64,000 nt of DNA from Lentisphaerota bacterium (GCA_024225035.1 JAAEMX010000219.1:1-64000); one strand, 5' to 3'. Positions 55,122 to 64,000 are shown, numbered from the stretch's first letter. The notes: generated by a model from the sequence alone, not told the origin. Made by a program: numbers and translations.

Positions 55122-55821
55122 AAACATCGAATACATTGACTTTCACACTCATCAGGAATTTGACGCACCACAATATTTAAACGTTGTATCATGTGAACCG
55201 GAGGAGTTTGAAAATCACAACAATAAAGCTGGATCCAATACTCTGTTCAGCGTAGGAATACATCCATGGTTGCTTAAAGGCAGCTATGATGAATTTATCG
55301 ACCGGATGCGAATACTTGAAAAGCTGTTGACAAAGTCTAACATTATCGCCATTGGAGAAGCCGGTCTTGATAAAACCCGCGGCCCGGCTGCCGCGACCCA
55401 GATTGTGGCATTTTCGGAAATACTTAAAACCGCGGTCAGAATAAACAAGCCCGTTATCGTCCACTGCGTCCGTTTTTACCCTGAAATCATCACCTTAAAA
55501 AAACAATTTGCGCCCGATCTGCCAATCATGATTCACGGCTACAACGGTAAACCGCCGCTTCTCAAGCAATTATTCAAACACAACTGTTCTGTTTCTTTGG
55601 GATTAGCTGGGTTAAACCGCAGAGATGTTCCAGAATTCCTCAGGGCCAATACTCAGCATTTAGACCGTATCGCTCTTGAAACTGATGATTCCAATGTTAG
55701 TGTAAAATCTGTTTATACCCGTGCCTGTGAAGTGTTGGATATGAATGAACAGGCCCTTAAAAATATTATGAAAGAGAATTTTAAAAGGTTTTTCTTTAAC
55801 GATGACAATGCCCAGAATTGA
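55096..55821 (+). CDS. TatD family metal-dependent hydrolase
   Basis: A 241-residue TIM-barrel hydrolase with the TatD metal set: FHTH (His 17 and 19), Glu in IGEAGLD, His in VIVHCV, His in IMIHGYNG and Asp in IALETDD. TatD proteins are 3'-5' exonucleases acting on damaged DNA, though some act on other substrates. It starts inside the 3' end of the histidine kinase gene and ends 20 bases inside the tcdA frame, so all three are translationally coupled. Confidence 0.85.
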   Translation: MKFSQNDLENIEYIDFHTHQEFDAPQYLNVVSCEPEEFENHNNKAGSNTLFSVGIHPWLLKGSYDEFIDRMRILEKLLTKSNIIAIGEAGLDKTRGPAAATQIVAFSEILKTAVRINKPVIVHCVRFYPEIITLKKQFAPDLPIMIHGYNGKPPLLKQLFKHNCSVSLGLAGLNRRDVPEFLRANTQHLDRIALETDDSNVSVKSVYTRACEVLDMNEQALKNIMKENFKRFFFNDDNAQN

Positions 55822-56560
55822 AAATGTACCCCAATGGCAGCAACGCACCGCAATGCTGCTAAAACGCGATGGTCTGGAAAAGCTTAAAAAATCTAGAGTT
55901 TTAGTTGTCGGTCTAGGAGGAGTAGGTGCCTACGCAGCAGAACTGATCTGTCGTGCCGGAGTAGGCAAAATGACTATAGTGGATTCAGATGCTGTTGAAG
56001 CATCCAACCGCAACCGACAGCTTTCGGCATTATCCAGTACAGACGGACAAAGCAAAGCGCTCCTTATGGCTGAAAGGCTGCGGGACATAAACCCCGAATC
56101 TGAAATAACCCCGCTGGAACTATTCCTAAGGGACGAACTTACTGATGAAGTGCTCAAAGCGCATCAATACGATTATGTTGTCGATGCCATCGATACACTT
56201 TCTCCTAAAGTAAACCTGGTTTCTAAATGTGTTGAAATGCAGTACCCGCTGGTTAGCTCCATGGGGGCTGGCGGTAAAACTGATCCGACTCAGGTTAGAA
56301 TTGCCGATATTTCAAAATCATACAACTGCCCGCTGGCCAAAGCAATAAGAAAACGGCTGCATCGCCGTGGCATAAGAAAAGGCTTCAAGGCAGTTTTTTC
56401 CCCCGAAGATGTTCCGCAACACGCGGTTTACGCCTTCGATGAATCCGAAACAGGAAAATGCGGCTCGGTAGTTGGGACAATTTCATACATGCCGCCGATT
56501 TTCGGCTGCTGCTGTGCCTCTGTAGTACTGAGGGACTTGACAGGATTGCTCGGTTGCTGA
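55802..56560 (+). CDS. tcdA: tRNA threonylcarbamoyladenosine dehydratase
   Basis: A 252-residue E1-like enzyme that cyclises t6A37 of tRNAs to ct6A using ATP. The nucleotide site is VVGLGGVGAYAAELICRAGV and the adenylation region DSDAVEASNRNRQLSAL. The family phrase is MGAGGKTDPTQVRIADISKS, then RKRLHRRGI and a C-terminal GSVVGTISYMPPIFGCCCAS with clustered cysteines. Overlaps tatD by 20 bases. A second ATG at 55808 is also possible. Confidence 0.88.
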   Translation: MTMPRIENVPQWQQRTAMLLKRDGLEKLKKSRVLVVGLGGVGAYAAELICRAGVGKMTIVDSDAVEASNRNRQLSALSSTDGQSKALLMAERLRDINPESEITPLELFLRDELTDEVLKAHQYDYVVDAIDTLSPKVNLVSKCVEMQYPLVSSMGAGGKTDPTQVRIADISKSYNCPLAKAIRKRLHRRGIRKGFKAVFSPEDVPQHAVYAFDESETGKCGSVVGTISYMPPIFGCCCASVVLRDLTGLLGC

Positions 56561-56611
56561 TAAACCGGGAAACATTCTAAAACAGCAAAAGCACCAAGAG
56601 AGAAATATTTA

Positions 56612-58451
56612 ATGCGTTCATACTGGCGCAGATTCATGCGAACCGCTCCAATTCGAAAGCGGCAGAAATTTATACGCCGTCAGCTTAGCCGTGCCTTCAA
56701 AGCTTACTCTAATCAGGATATTGAGCAAACTAGAGAAATACTGCACACTATTCAGCCGCTAGAACATAAAAACTCAGCAATAAGCCTGCTGAAAGGCATA
56801 GTAGCCCTGAAAGAAAAGCGTGGCTCCGACGCATTACGCTTCCTCTCTCAAGCCGCAACCGCCAAGCCGGACAGTGTCGGTCGTGAATTTTTTCTTGGAG
56901 TTGCGCTCGAGCGCTGTTCAAAAATAAAAGAAGCCATTGCTCAATATCGTCAGGTACTCAAGCTGCAGCCTGACTATTCCCCGGCAATCAATAATCTATG
57001 TCATATTCTCGGTTACACCGATCTCGATGAAGCCGTTTCCATCTGCTCAAAAGGTTTATTGATTCACCCCAAAAACATCAACCTGCTGGCAACTATGGGC
57101 CAGCTGCAGCTTTTGCGTGGGATGCCCGACAAAGCTGTTTACTATTTTAAACGTTCATTGAAATATAAACCTGACGTACTTGAAGTAAGATCAGGCCTTA
57201 TCTTTGCCATGAATTACTTCAAATCTTCAAATGATGAAATTTCAGCGGAAGAATACAAGTGGGAAAAAATACTGCTTAACAAAAACGGCAGCAAGCGAGC
57301 CTTCAATTTTTGGGATGTTTTAAATCTTGACTTAACAGTTGCCACCCGCAAGTTACGCATCGGGTATCTTTCCGGCGATTTTCGCCAGCACTCAGTCGCC
57401 TTTTTCATGGAGCCGCTGCTGCAAAGTCATGATAAACATAAAGTAGAAGTCTTTTGCTACTCTGATGTAGAAATTCCTGACCAGTACACCGCCAGAATCA
57501 AAGATAAGTCAGCTTACTGGCGAGATATAAGCAGAAAAACCAATGCTCAACTATGCAAGATGATAAGGAATGACCGCATTGACGTTTTAGTTGACCTGTT
57601 TGGACATACAATGGGCAAACGCCTTCAGATTTTTGGAAAGCGCTCTGCTCCTGTGCAAGTTTCATACCTGGGTTACCCCGGTTCAGCCGGACTGCATAAT
57701 ATTGACTTTAGAATTGGCGATAAATTTACAGACCCGGAAGACCTTGATAATTTTTTTCACGAAGAAGTCTTGCGTTTTGAAAAAGGTTTCTGGGCTTATC
57801 AGCCCCCGACCAACAGTCCAGCAGTAGGCCCACTGCCCTGTCTAAAAAACGGCTACTTTACTTTTGGATCCTTGAATAATCAGGCCAAAATTACTCCAAA
57901 ACTGATTGCCGTATGGGGAAAATTACTTAAAAGTGATATAAGCACAAGGATTCTGCTTAAAAACAGCTCTCTGTCTGCTCCGTCGGTTCGTAAATATGTA
58001 ATGGAACAGTTTGAAAAACTCGGCATATCAAGCGGCAGAGTTGTCCTGCGGGGTTTTGAACCTGAAATCGGCAGCCACCTTGAAGTCTATAATGAAATAG
58101 ATGTTGCTCTGGACACATTCCCTGATAACGGAACCACTACGACTTTTGAAGCACTCTGGATGGGGGTTCCGGTAATCAATATTTGCGGCTCTACTCATGC
58201 CTCACGAGTAGGTATGGCAATACTCTCCAGACTGGACATGGAGGATTTTGCAGCTTCATCATTAAAGGAATATCTTAAAAAAGCCGCACAGCAGCCGAAC
58301 CGAATCAAGGAGTTGTAAAAATCTGCGAAACAAGCTTAGAAAATCGCCATTCATGGACGCTGACAGAGTTGCCAGAGAAATGGAGAAAGCATTTCGTCAC
58401 GGAGTTATGACATACGTATCAAACATACTATCGCTCAACCTTGACTGGTAG
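56612..58451 (+). pseudogene. SPINDLY/O-GlcNAc transferase-like protein with TPR repeats, 3' frameshift
   Basis: Frame 1 (56612-58318, 568 residues) has about four to five TPR repeats (residues about 40-200) and the OGT catalytic region: RIGYLSGDFRQHSVAFF, DVLVDLFGHTMGKRL, APVQVSYLGYPGSAGL, and DTFPDNGTTTTFEALWMGVP. The stop TAA at 58316 comes early. In another frame the following bases read LRNKLRKSPFMDADRVAREM and on to a TAG at 58449, which is the normal OGT C terminus. So a net +1 or -2 shift occurred at GTTGTAAAAATC (58313-58322), next to an A-run. The catalytic core is intact, so activity may survive with a truncated tail. It would add GlcNAc or a similar sugar to proteins. Confidence 0.75.
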
Positions 58452-58470
58452 AAATTAGAAATTTATAAAT

Positions 58471-58492
58471 GGCGCCGTATTACCCCGGCGCC
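58471..58492 (-). terminator. terminator of larA
   Basis: GGCGCCG pairs with CGGCGCC around an 8-base loop, between the OGT gene and the end of larA; A/T-rich sequence follows on the minus strand. Confidence 0.6.
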
Positions 58493-58505
58493 ACCTTTGT
58501 TTATT

Positions 58506-59792
58506 TTATACACGATTATATAGTTTTTCCTCAGTACTCCATAGACCAGCTGAAGGGGTACTTATAAAATAGACTTCTTCTCCATCAGGCATAACATTAA
58601 AGCCTGTCTTCATTTTTGTAGGATCATACCTGCGTATAGTTTCCTCATAGTCAGCATAACCAAAATTAACGCCTTCCACCTCTTCTCTGGTAAGATGCCC
58701 TGGAGCATATGTTATCTTAAAGCGCTCCTCTGAAGAACCATGAATCAGGTGGGCTGTACCATGAGTCAAGTCTTGCAGGACTGGTTCTTTTTTCCACATC
58801 TCCATAACCTTTTCAGTACCTACATAACCGTACTTTCGTATTAATTCATCAACTTCAGGCTGCTCTCCAAAACGTTTCAGCCCAGGAGCTATAATAAGCA
58901 GTTCGCCGCCGTCAGCCATCGCCATTCGGGTGCGGTATACAGCTTTATTAGCAACCCATGTGCTGTAAAACTCATCGCCCTGCATTACCGCGACAACCTT
59001 TTTCAAAGGAGGAACTATACTAACGTTTTGTTCCCGGGAAGCTCTGGCAGCCTGCATGTATGCTTCGAGGTCATCACCAACATAAACACCGGTATGACCA
59101 AGTTCTCCATTTTCATCATAAGCCATAACCAGCTGAATATACATATCCGGCAAATCCCCGAGAAAGTCATCTTCAGCCTTGTTATAACATGCTCGCAGCG
59201 GCGTAATTAACTTTCCTAAGTTATTCTCGATACCACAACAAGCAGCCATCATATGCGAGGCACAAATCATGTCCTTACCGCCCAACCCGATAAAATAATT
59301 TTTATTGTGATTGGCAAAACCGAGCACTTCATGAGGAACTACGTGCCCAATATTTATTATCAAATCCCAGTCTTCCTCCAATAACAGTTTATTCAATGAA
59401 ACCGGAATGGCCCAGTCCGCCTTACCATTTGAGATGTCCTTAACAAATTCAGCCGGAATCTCTCCAATAATTTTTGACCCGTCACGCCAGTCATGTGCAT
59501 GAATTTTCTCTTCTGGAACCGAACCGAACATCCAGCGATTCTGCTCCGGCGTGTGAGGCACATGCTGACCAAGGGTTGGAATCAGGTGTACATCAGCAAA
59601 ATCCGCAAAAAAATGATAAAGATATTCAGTGATCCAACCAGCTCCACTATGTGCACGCGTAATGTCCGGCGGCAACAATAAAACTTTTTCAGGAGTCCTA
59701 CATATACGGTTCATTGCCTCTTGTGCTGCCTGTAAAGAGAGCTCAAGAATCTTTTCACGACTTAACCTGCCTTCTTCATAAAACCAAGCCAT
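58506..59792 (-). CDS. nickel-dependent lactate racemase family protein (LarA-like)
   Basis: A 428-residue protein of the LarA/DUF2088 family, recognised by LLLPPDITRAHSG (about residue 38), the histidine-rich TLGQHVPHTPEQNRWMFG and VVPHEVLGFANHNKNYFIG. LarA uses a nickel-pincer nucleotide to racemise lactate; homologues act on other alpha-hydroxy acids, so the substrate is open. The cofactor genes larB, larC and larE are not in the window. It is monocistronic and its promoter carries a perfect palindrome. Confidence 0.82.
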   Translation of the reverse strand: MAWFYEEGRLSREKILELSLQAAQEAMNRICRTPEKVLLLPPDITRAHSGAGWITEYLYHFFADFADVHLIPTLGQHVPHTPEQNRWMFGSVPEEKIHAHDWRDGSKIIGEIPAEFVKDISNGKADWAIPVSLNKLLLEEDWDLIINIGHVVPHEVLGFANHNKNYFIGLGGKDMICASHMMAACCGIENNLGKLITPLRACYNKAEDDFLGDLPDMYIQLVMAYDENGELGHTGVYVGDDLEAYMQAARASREQNVSIVPPLKKVVAVMQGDEFYSTWVANKAVYRTRMAMADGGELLIIAPGLKRFGEQPEVDELIRKYGYVGTEKVMEMWKKEPVLQDLTHGTAHLIHGSSEERFKITYAPGHLTREEVEGVNFGYADYEETIRRYDPTKMKTGFNVMPDGEEVYFISTPSAGLWSTEEKLYNRV

Positions 59793-59832
59793 AATAAAAC
59801 CTTTAAATTTAATTTTTCTTGAAAGTATTTAT

Positions 59833-59869
59833 ATAATAATACTCGTCTTTGTTAAGTCAATTAACAAAG
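59833..59869 (-). promoter_or_regulatory. larA promoter with palindromic operator
   Basis: On the minus strand TTGACT (59860-59855), a 16-base spacer and TATTAT (59838-59833) form a promoter. A perfect 9-bp inverted repeat, CTTTGTTAA and TTAACAAAG (59847-59855 and 59861-59869, 5-base centre), straddles the -35 box. A dimeric repressor bound there would exclude RNA polymerase. The glycosyltransferase gene at 59962 diverges from the same region. Confidence 0.65.
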
Positions 59870-59961
59870 TAAATATTTTGAAAAATATTTGCTTTTGTAT
59901 GAAATGATGACAAGTTTGATATGCAAAGGTCTCACGAGAAAAGTATTTCAGGGAGGTTCTT

Positions 59962-61692
59962 ATGAGTATCGTTGAAAATAGTTTAAAGGACTATGTCAAC
60001 TCTGTCAGCAACTGGCAGGATATTTCGATAATTCTGGATAAAATAGTCACTTCCGCACCTCAATCTCAAGTATTGTCACAAGCTGAATTTAATAATATTG
60101 TGGAACAGGGAGCTGCTTTTGTAACCTATGATTTTGGTATTGACGGCGTTTCAATTGAAATTTTCAAATACGCCGAATGTCTTGAACGAATATTTCCGGG
60201 TCTGCCGCTGCACTTCATTGGCGGTGATTTTCATGAAAAAGCTGATGTAATTCTAAAGGATTACTGGAAAAGGTTCACAATTGACGGCTTTAACGGCTGG
60301 GATAAATGGTTTGGCGGCAAAATGTTTTCAAAGCTTTTTTACGAAGACATGCCGCAGGACAGTCAGCAGTCGAATGCTGCCGCAAAAGAGATATGGAAAG
60401 AAGCCTGTGCCTTCGCGGTAAAACTAGGTTCCTATCTTGAAGAACATGATATAAGGCTGGCCATACCGGTGAACATTCCTACTAATCCGGGAAACGTTGC
60501 CGCCATGCTGGCAATAATACTGGTCTCAGAAATACTTGGAACCTATGTCATCAGCTCCAATCATGATTTCTACTGGGAAGGCGGCAAACCAGCCTCTGAA
60601 CATGCCCCGGATGAGCACCCCGGGCCACGTGATCACTTCTTTAGAAATATTGACAATAAACCGTTCTTTGAACTCTTTAAACGTATGTACCCATGGAACG
60701 GTAATAAATGGATTCAAGTCAACATAAATAGTCCGCAAACTAAGGCGTTAACTACAAAATTCGGCTTTGATACCAAAAGAGTTTTTGAGCTGGGAACTTC
60801 TATCAGCGATAAATTTTTCATTCACTCTGACCGTGATTTTGTACGCTCAGTCAGAAAGCGGATGAACTACATTGTATCAGACGGTAAACCTGAAATAACA
60901 ACTGTAGATATTCGCAAACACATCAAAAATCTCAGCAAATGGATGCATAACGAAGTTCCTGTTGGACTTGGTAACCGTGACGGGCTGAAGTTAGACCTGT
61001 CTGCTGATAAGATTATTTACTGTCTGCAGCCAACCCGGGTTATTTACCGCAAACATATTGACCGCGACCTGGAGCTGATGCAGTCTCTATTGCAGTTCAA
61101 GCCTTTTACTGAAAAATTCAATACTGACCCGGAATACAAATTACTGCTGCATATCACCGGCCCAACCCCTATTGAACATCAGACTGACCTTGAAGATGTG
61201 CTTAAGGCTTATGAAGCGCTTTGCGACTCAGTACCACAGGATATTGCGGACAGAGTATTCCTGATTTTCTCAGTCGGCAATGAAAATCATCATTGCTTTG
61301 AGAAACTCAACCTCAAGCCGCTTTGCATAGAAGCCATCTATCAGTTGGCTGACGTTATTCTGTTTCCAAGCGAAACGGAGGGGCGCGGTCTGCCGATAAT
61401 CGAATCAAGTGCCGGTGGTATTCCTATTGTCTGCCGAAGATACTACCCGGAGGAAGTATTTGCAGAGGTTATCGGGGAAAAACTGCCTGAAAGCGAGCAG
61501 ATAAAATATTTACTGTTTCCAGTCGAGGAATTCAGCACTGAATTCCTTAAAAATGTAACAGACATGCTGTTCCATCCTGAACACTATATCGAGTGGAAAG
61601 CTCATAACAGAGAAGCTGTCAAGCATCGCTACAGCATGAAAATGATAGTCCGTAAATTTAATGAGTTCTTTAAAGTTCTCTGTCAGTCATAG
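59962..61692 (+). CDS. GT-B type glycosyltransferase (576 aa)
   Basis: A 576-residue cytoplasmic protein. The C-terminal half has the GT4-type donor-site features: YQLADVILFPSETEGRGLPI with the ExxGLP-like Glu pair, then ESSAGGIPIVC. The N-terminal half is long and unlike common GT4 enzymes; it contains IPTNPGNVAAMLAII and SNHDFYWEGGKPASEH. It likely transfers a sugar from a nucleotide sugar to a sugar acceptor, possibly in compatible-solute or polysaccharide synthesis. GGGAGG lies before the ATG. A second GT gene follows after 17 bases with its own GGAGG. Confidence 0.75.
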   Translation: MSIVENSLKDYVNSVSNWQDISIILDKIVTSAPQSQVLSQAEFNNIVEQGAAFVTYDFGIDGVSIEIFKYAECLERIFPGLPLHFIGGDFHEKADVILKDYWKRFTIDGFNGWDKWFGGKMFSKLFYEDMPQDSQQSNAAAKEIWKEACAFAVKLGSYLEEHDIRLAIPVNIPTNPGNVAAMLAIILVSEILGTYVISSNHDFYWEGGKPASEHAPDEHPGPRDHFFRNIDNKPFFELFKRMYPWNGNKWIQVNINSPQTKALTTKFGFDTKRVFELGTSISDKFFIHSDRDFVRSVRKRMNYIVSDGKPEITTVDIRKHIKNLSKWMHNEVPVGLGNRDGLKLDLSADKIIYCLQPTRVIYRKHIDRDLELMQSLLQFKPFTEKFNTDPEYKLLLHITGPTPIEHQTDLEDVLKAYEALCDSVPQDIADRVFLIFSVGNENHHCFEKLNLKPLCIEAIYQLADVILFPSETEGRGLPIIESSAGGIPIVCRRYYPEEVFAEVIGEKLPESEQIKYLLFPVEEFSTEFLKNVTDMLFHPEHYIEWKAHNREAVKHRYSMKMIVRKFNEFFKVLCQS

Positions 61693-61709
61693 CCATTTGG
61701 AGGTATTAC

Positions 61710-62834
61710 ATGCACATTGGTTTTATTGAAGACACCCCGCTGAGAGGCGGCACTCAAATCTGGGTTACTGAAGCTGTAAAAGATTTTATAAGCAAAGGAC
61801 ATAAAGTATCTGTTGTAGCACCAGAGGACACTTATGTCGCCAACACTAGTCGGGAACTTGGAGCGAGGGTGGCTACCTATGATTTTGATGATATCCCTAA
61901 AAATCCAGAAAAATACAAGCAGAACTGGATAGATGGATTGAATGGATGTGATGTTGCCGTTACAACCGTACACCCTCCCCGTGACGGCTTTCATTGCTCA
62001 ATATTTGGAGCGGAATGTATAAAGACAGGCGGACTGGATACAATATTAGTCCCTAAAACCGGCTCTATTGTCCCGTGGTACAAACGTGAATATTACATGC
62101 CCGATCCAGCAGTAAAGACAAATGTTGTCTGCATTACTAACTTTACCCGTGATTACCTTGTTGACGTCTACAAAATCCCAGCTGATAAAGTTGACTTGGT
62201 ATATCAGGGAACAGAAGTTGACCGCTTTACCTCCAGCAAAGAAACTAAAGCTGAAGCCATGCGGCGCTATCCTTTGACTCAAGATGCCGGGCCAGTTCTC
62301 GGTTCTATCGGCGCGATGGAACCTCGCAAAGGTCAAATTATTCTTTTGCAGTCTATAAAAAGAATTCTGGATGCCGGAAAACTGCCGAATATTCATGTGA
62401 TGTTTGTAGGCGAAGGCCCTGATGAACTGATGCTTAAAGCAGTCACCAAAGCTTATGGTCTTGAAGACCATGTTTCTTTCTTCCCGTTTACCAGCGAACC
62501 AAACTATGTCTTTGACAGAATCGATATTCTAGCGTTCCCAAGTCTCTATAAAGAAGGTTTACCAAACGTTCTACTTGAATCTATGAGCATGAAAGTTCCG
62601 GTTATCTCGACCAGAATGACCGGAATCCCTGAAGTTGTTTTTGACAACAAAACAGGCTTCCTGACAGACCCCGGTAATGTCGAACAATTCTCAGATGCAA
62701 TAGAGAAAGTATGGAAAAACCCTGAAACATGCACTGAAATGGGTGAGAACGCACGTAAATTAATGGAAGACCGCATGGACAAAAAGAACCAGTTCAATGC
62801 ATTTTTAAGTTTCTTTGCCGACATCATTAAGTAA
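61710..62834 (+). CDS. GT4 family glycosyltransferase (374 aa)
   Basis: A 374-residue retaining glycosyltransferase. The N-terminal acceptor motif is DTPLRGGTQIWV (about residue 8). The C-terminal donor domain has LGSIGAMEPRKGQIILLQSI, VGEGPDELMLK, and FPSLYKEGLPNVLLESMSMK with the catalytic Glu pair. Full length for the family. In one operon with the preceding glycosyltransferase and the SGNH hydrolase; the three may build or trim a glycan or lipid-linked sugar. Confidence 0.88.
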   Translation: MHIGFIEDTPLRGGTQIWVTEAVKDFISKGHKVSVVAPEDTYVANTSRELGARVATYDFDDIPKNPEKYKQNWIDGLNGCDVAVTTVHPPRDGFHCSIFGAECIKTGGLDTILVPKTGSIVPWYKREYYMPDPAVKTNVVCITNFTRDYLVDVYKIPADKVDLVYQGTEVDRFTSSKETKAEAMRRYPLTQDAGPVLGSIGAMEPRKGQIILLQSIKRILDAGKLPNIHVMFVGEGPDELMLKAVTKAYGLEDHVSFFPFTSEPNYVFDRIDILAFPSLYKEGLPNVLLESMSMKVPVISTRMTGIPEVVFDNKTGFLTDPGNVEQFSDAIEKVWKNPETCTEMGENARKLMEDRMDKKNQFNAFLSFFADIIK

Positions 62835-62899
62835 TCAGGATCCAATTTTTTTCTGAAAGCTCACGGCAAAGGCTGAAAATAAAAAAGAGAGAACAAGAA

Positions 62900-63535
62900 A
62901 TGGGAACATCGAAGAAAATCTTCTTTCAAGGGGATTCAATCACTGACGCAGGAAGATGTCGTGTAAATGTAGATCCAAATATTAAGTTAGGACAGGGCTA
63001 CGCTCAGTTAACCGCGGCTAAACTGCTGGCTGAATACCCAGAGAAGAATCTTGAAATTTTCAATCGTGGTATCAGTGGCAACCGCAGTGTAGACCTATAT
63101 GCCCGCTGGAAAATAGACGCGCTTAACCTGAAGCCGGACGTCTTGAGTATTCTGGTAGGAGTTAACGACACATGGCATGGGAAGAACAAAAATAACGGCG
63201 TTGGAATTAAACGTTATGAGCGTATCTACCGTGAACTACTTACATGGACAAGGGAAGTTCTGCCGGAATGCAAACTTGTCCTGTGCGAACCTTTCGTTCT
63301 GCTAACCGGAGCTGTTGACGAAACCTAGACAGAAGAAATAAAAGCCCGGGCAAAAGTTGTAAAAAAACTGGCAACTGAGTTTAACGCAAAGTTTGTTCCT
63401 TTCCAGGAGTTAATGAATAAAGCCGTTAAAAAAGCACTGCCAGAATACTGGCTGAACGACGGAATCCATCCTACATATGCCGGACATGAATTGATGTCTA
63501 ATGAATGGCTTAAGGTTGCCAAGGAATTGGTATAG
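62900..63535 (+). pseudogene. SGNH/GDSL hydrolase split by an in-frame TAG
   Basis: A 211-codon frame of an SGNH hydrolase. Block I with the catalytic Ser is IFFQGDSITDAG (about residue 11), block II Gly in RGISGNRSVD, block III Asn in GVNDTWHG. A TAG at 63326-63328, where the family would be expected to have Trp (TGG) or another sense codon, splits the frame. Translation in the same frame then continues normally (TEEIKARAKVVKKLATEF) to the catalytic Asp-His in NDGIHPTYAGHEL and a real stop at 63533. Without readthrough the product lacks the catalytic Asp and His and cannot work. A point mutation or a sequencing error is likely. Confidence 0.8.
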
Positions 63536-63548
63536 TTGAATTATTTCT

Positions 63549-63591
63549 ATCGTCGTCCCTGATAATGTGCCTCAGGAACGGCGATTTTTTT
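63549..63591 (+). terminator. terminator after the SGNH hydrolase gene
   Basis: ATCGTCGTCCCTG pairs with CAGGAACGGCGAT (two weak positions) around a loop, followed by TTTTTT. Confidence 0.7.
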
Positions 63592-63690
63592 ATTTCCCAA
63601 ACGTGTCTTTATCTTGCATAATAATATATTTAAGTAATAATATATGTAGTACAGCAAAACTATATAAATCGAAGAGAGGATCTAAATACC

Positions 63691-64000
63691 GTGAAACAAA
63701 CTGCAATGAGAAAATTCTGTCTGTCCGCTCTGGCTTTTACCATGCTAAGTATGGCTTTAACGGCAACTGCGCAAAAAAGCAAAGCAACTGACGCACCCAA
63801 CTACTCTAAAACACAAAACTGGGCACGCTTACCTGAAAAAATCAGCAAAGTCTACGATGTTTTCTATGTTCATCCGACGACCTATATGAGCTCTGAGGAC
63901 GGCACAAATGCCAGCTTAAGCAACAAAAAAGTCAATGCTGCAACAGATCAAACAGTAGAAAGACAAGCCACTGTTTTTGAGCCGACCTGCAATATTTTTG
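63691..64000 (+). CDS. secreted DUF3089 family protein, 5' part only
   Basis: Runs off the window end. The GTG at 63691 is chosen because GAGAGGA lies ten bases upstream; ATG 63706 is an alternative. A signal peptide (residues about 7-30, hydrophobic LSALAFTMLSMALTATA) is followed by KVYDVFYVHPTTYMSS, the N-terminal motif of DUF3089, an alpha/beta hydrolase-like family. At least 103 codons are present; the catalytic region is beyond the window. Confidence 0.7.
   Translation, partial: MKQTAMRKFCLSALAFTMLSMALTATAQKSKATDAPNYSKTQNWARLPEKISKVYDVFYVHPTTYMSSEDGTNASLSNKKVNAATDQTVERQATVFEPTCNIF

Noticed and set aside
1..64000. CRISPR arrays, restriction-modification, toxin-antitoxin or phage defence systems
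   Set aside because: No regularly spaced repeats, cas genes, methyltransferases or recognisable defence genes were seen.

Overview
The window is a piece of a bacterial chromosome, most likely from the PVC superphylum and probably Lentisphaerota. That placement is an inference from gene content: an anaerobic sulfatase maturase, a zinc-type short S14, a ribosomal cluster without L30, the L-fucose isomerase/ribulokinase pair, a SPINDLY-type O-GlcNAc transferase and tandem PilT/PilU-like ATPases. No 16S rRNA or other decisive marker is present. Genes are densely packed, mostly in short operons ended by clear hairpin terminators.

Layout. Bases 1-4650 hold two AT-rich orphan genes, one with a complete set of protein-kinase motifs, then a radical-SAM sulfatase maturase coupled to a DUF202 membrane protein. 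Bases 4702-13558 look like a small genomic island. An intact tRNA-Gln(CUG) gene lies at the right end (minus strand), and a 32-bp piece of the same tRNA (31/32 identical) lies in the same orientation at the left end. The cargo is a divergent HTH-PAS regulator and a catabolic operon: M24 peptidase/hydrolase, two EamA transporters, a two-cysteine racemase-like enzyme, a fold-type II PLP enzyme and an M20 deacylase. No integrase is visible. Bases 13645-25613 (minus strand) carry argS, a mannose-6-phosphate isomerase, a thioesterase, cmk, secY and the ribosomal genes rplO back to rplV. The S10-spc cluster is cut: upstream of rplV is not rpsS but an unknown membrane/coiled-coil protein whose 3' end overlaps rplV. 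Bases 25807-28582 are a three-gene membrane/redox operon.

Bases 28879-41972 hold a DUF547 protein, a broken AraC regulator, trpB, a DUF1846 protein, glmM with a left-handed beta-helix acyltransferase, a periplasmic thioredoxin with a DsbD-like reductase, an MsbA-like ABC exporter and a DNA-repair-type radical-SAM protein. Bases 42260-50171 hold fucI, a ribulokinase, an oxidoreductase relic, a secreted nuclease, and pilT followed by a frameshifted pilU. Bases 50346-64000 hold ilvB, a hybrid histidine kinase with tatD and tcdA, a frameshifted O-GlcNAc transferase, a LarA-type racemase, two glycosyltransferases, an SGNH hydrolase split by an amber codon, and the start of a DUF3089 protein.

The strongest non-routine signals are four. 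(1) The tRNA-Gln-bounded catabolic island. (2) Two candidate attenuator leaders: a 29-codon peptide ending T-W-L-W-A before trpB, and an 11-codon Leu/Val-rich peptide before ilvB, each abutting a GC-rich hairpin. (3) Five disrupted genes between about 29.8 and 63.5 kb (araC-like, an FAD oxidoreductase relic, pilU, OGT, SGNH hydrolase), which means either active gene decay or assembly errors. (4) A perfect 9-bp-arm palindrome centred on the -35 box of larA. All functional calls come from motif reading alone; no database search was possible.
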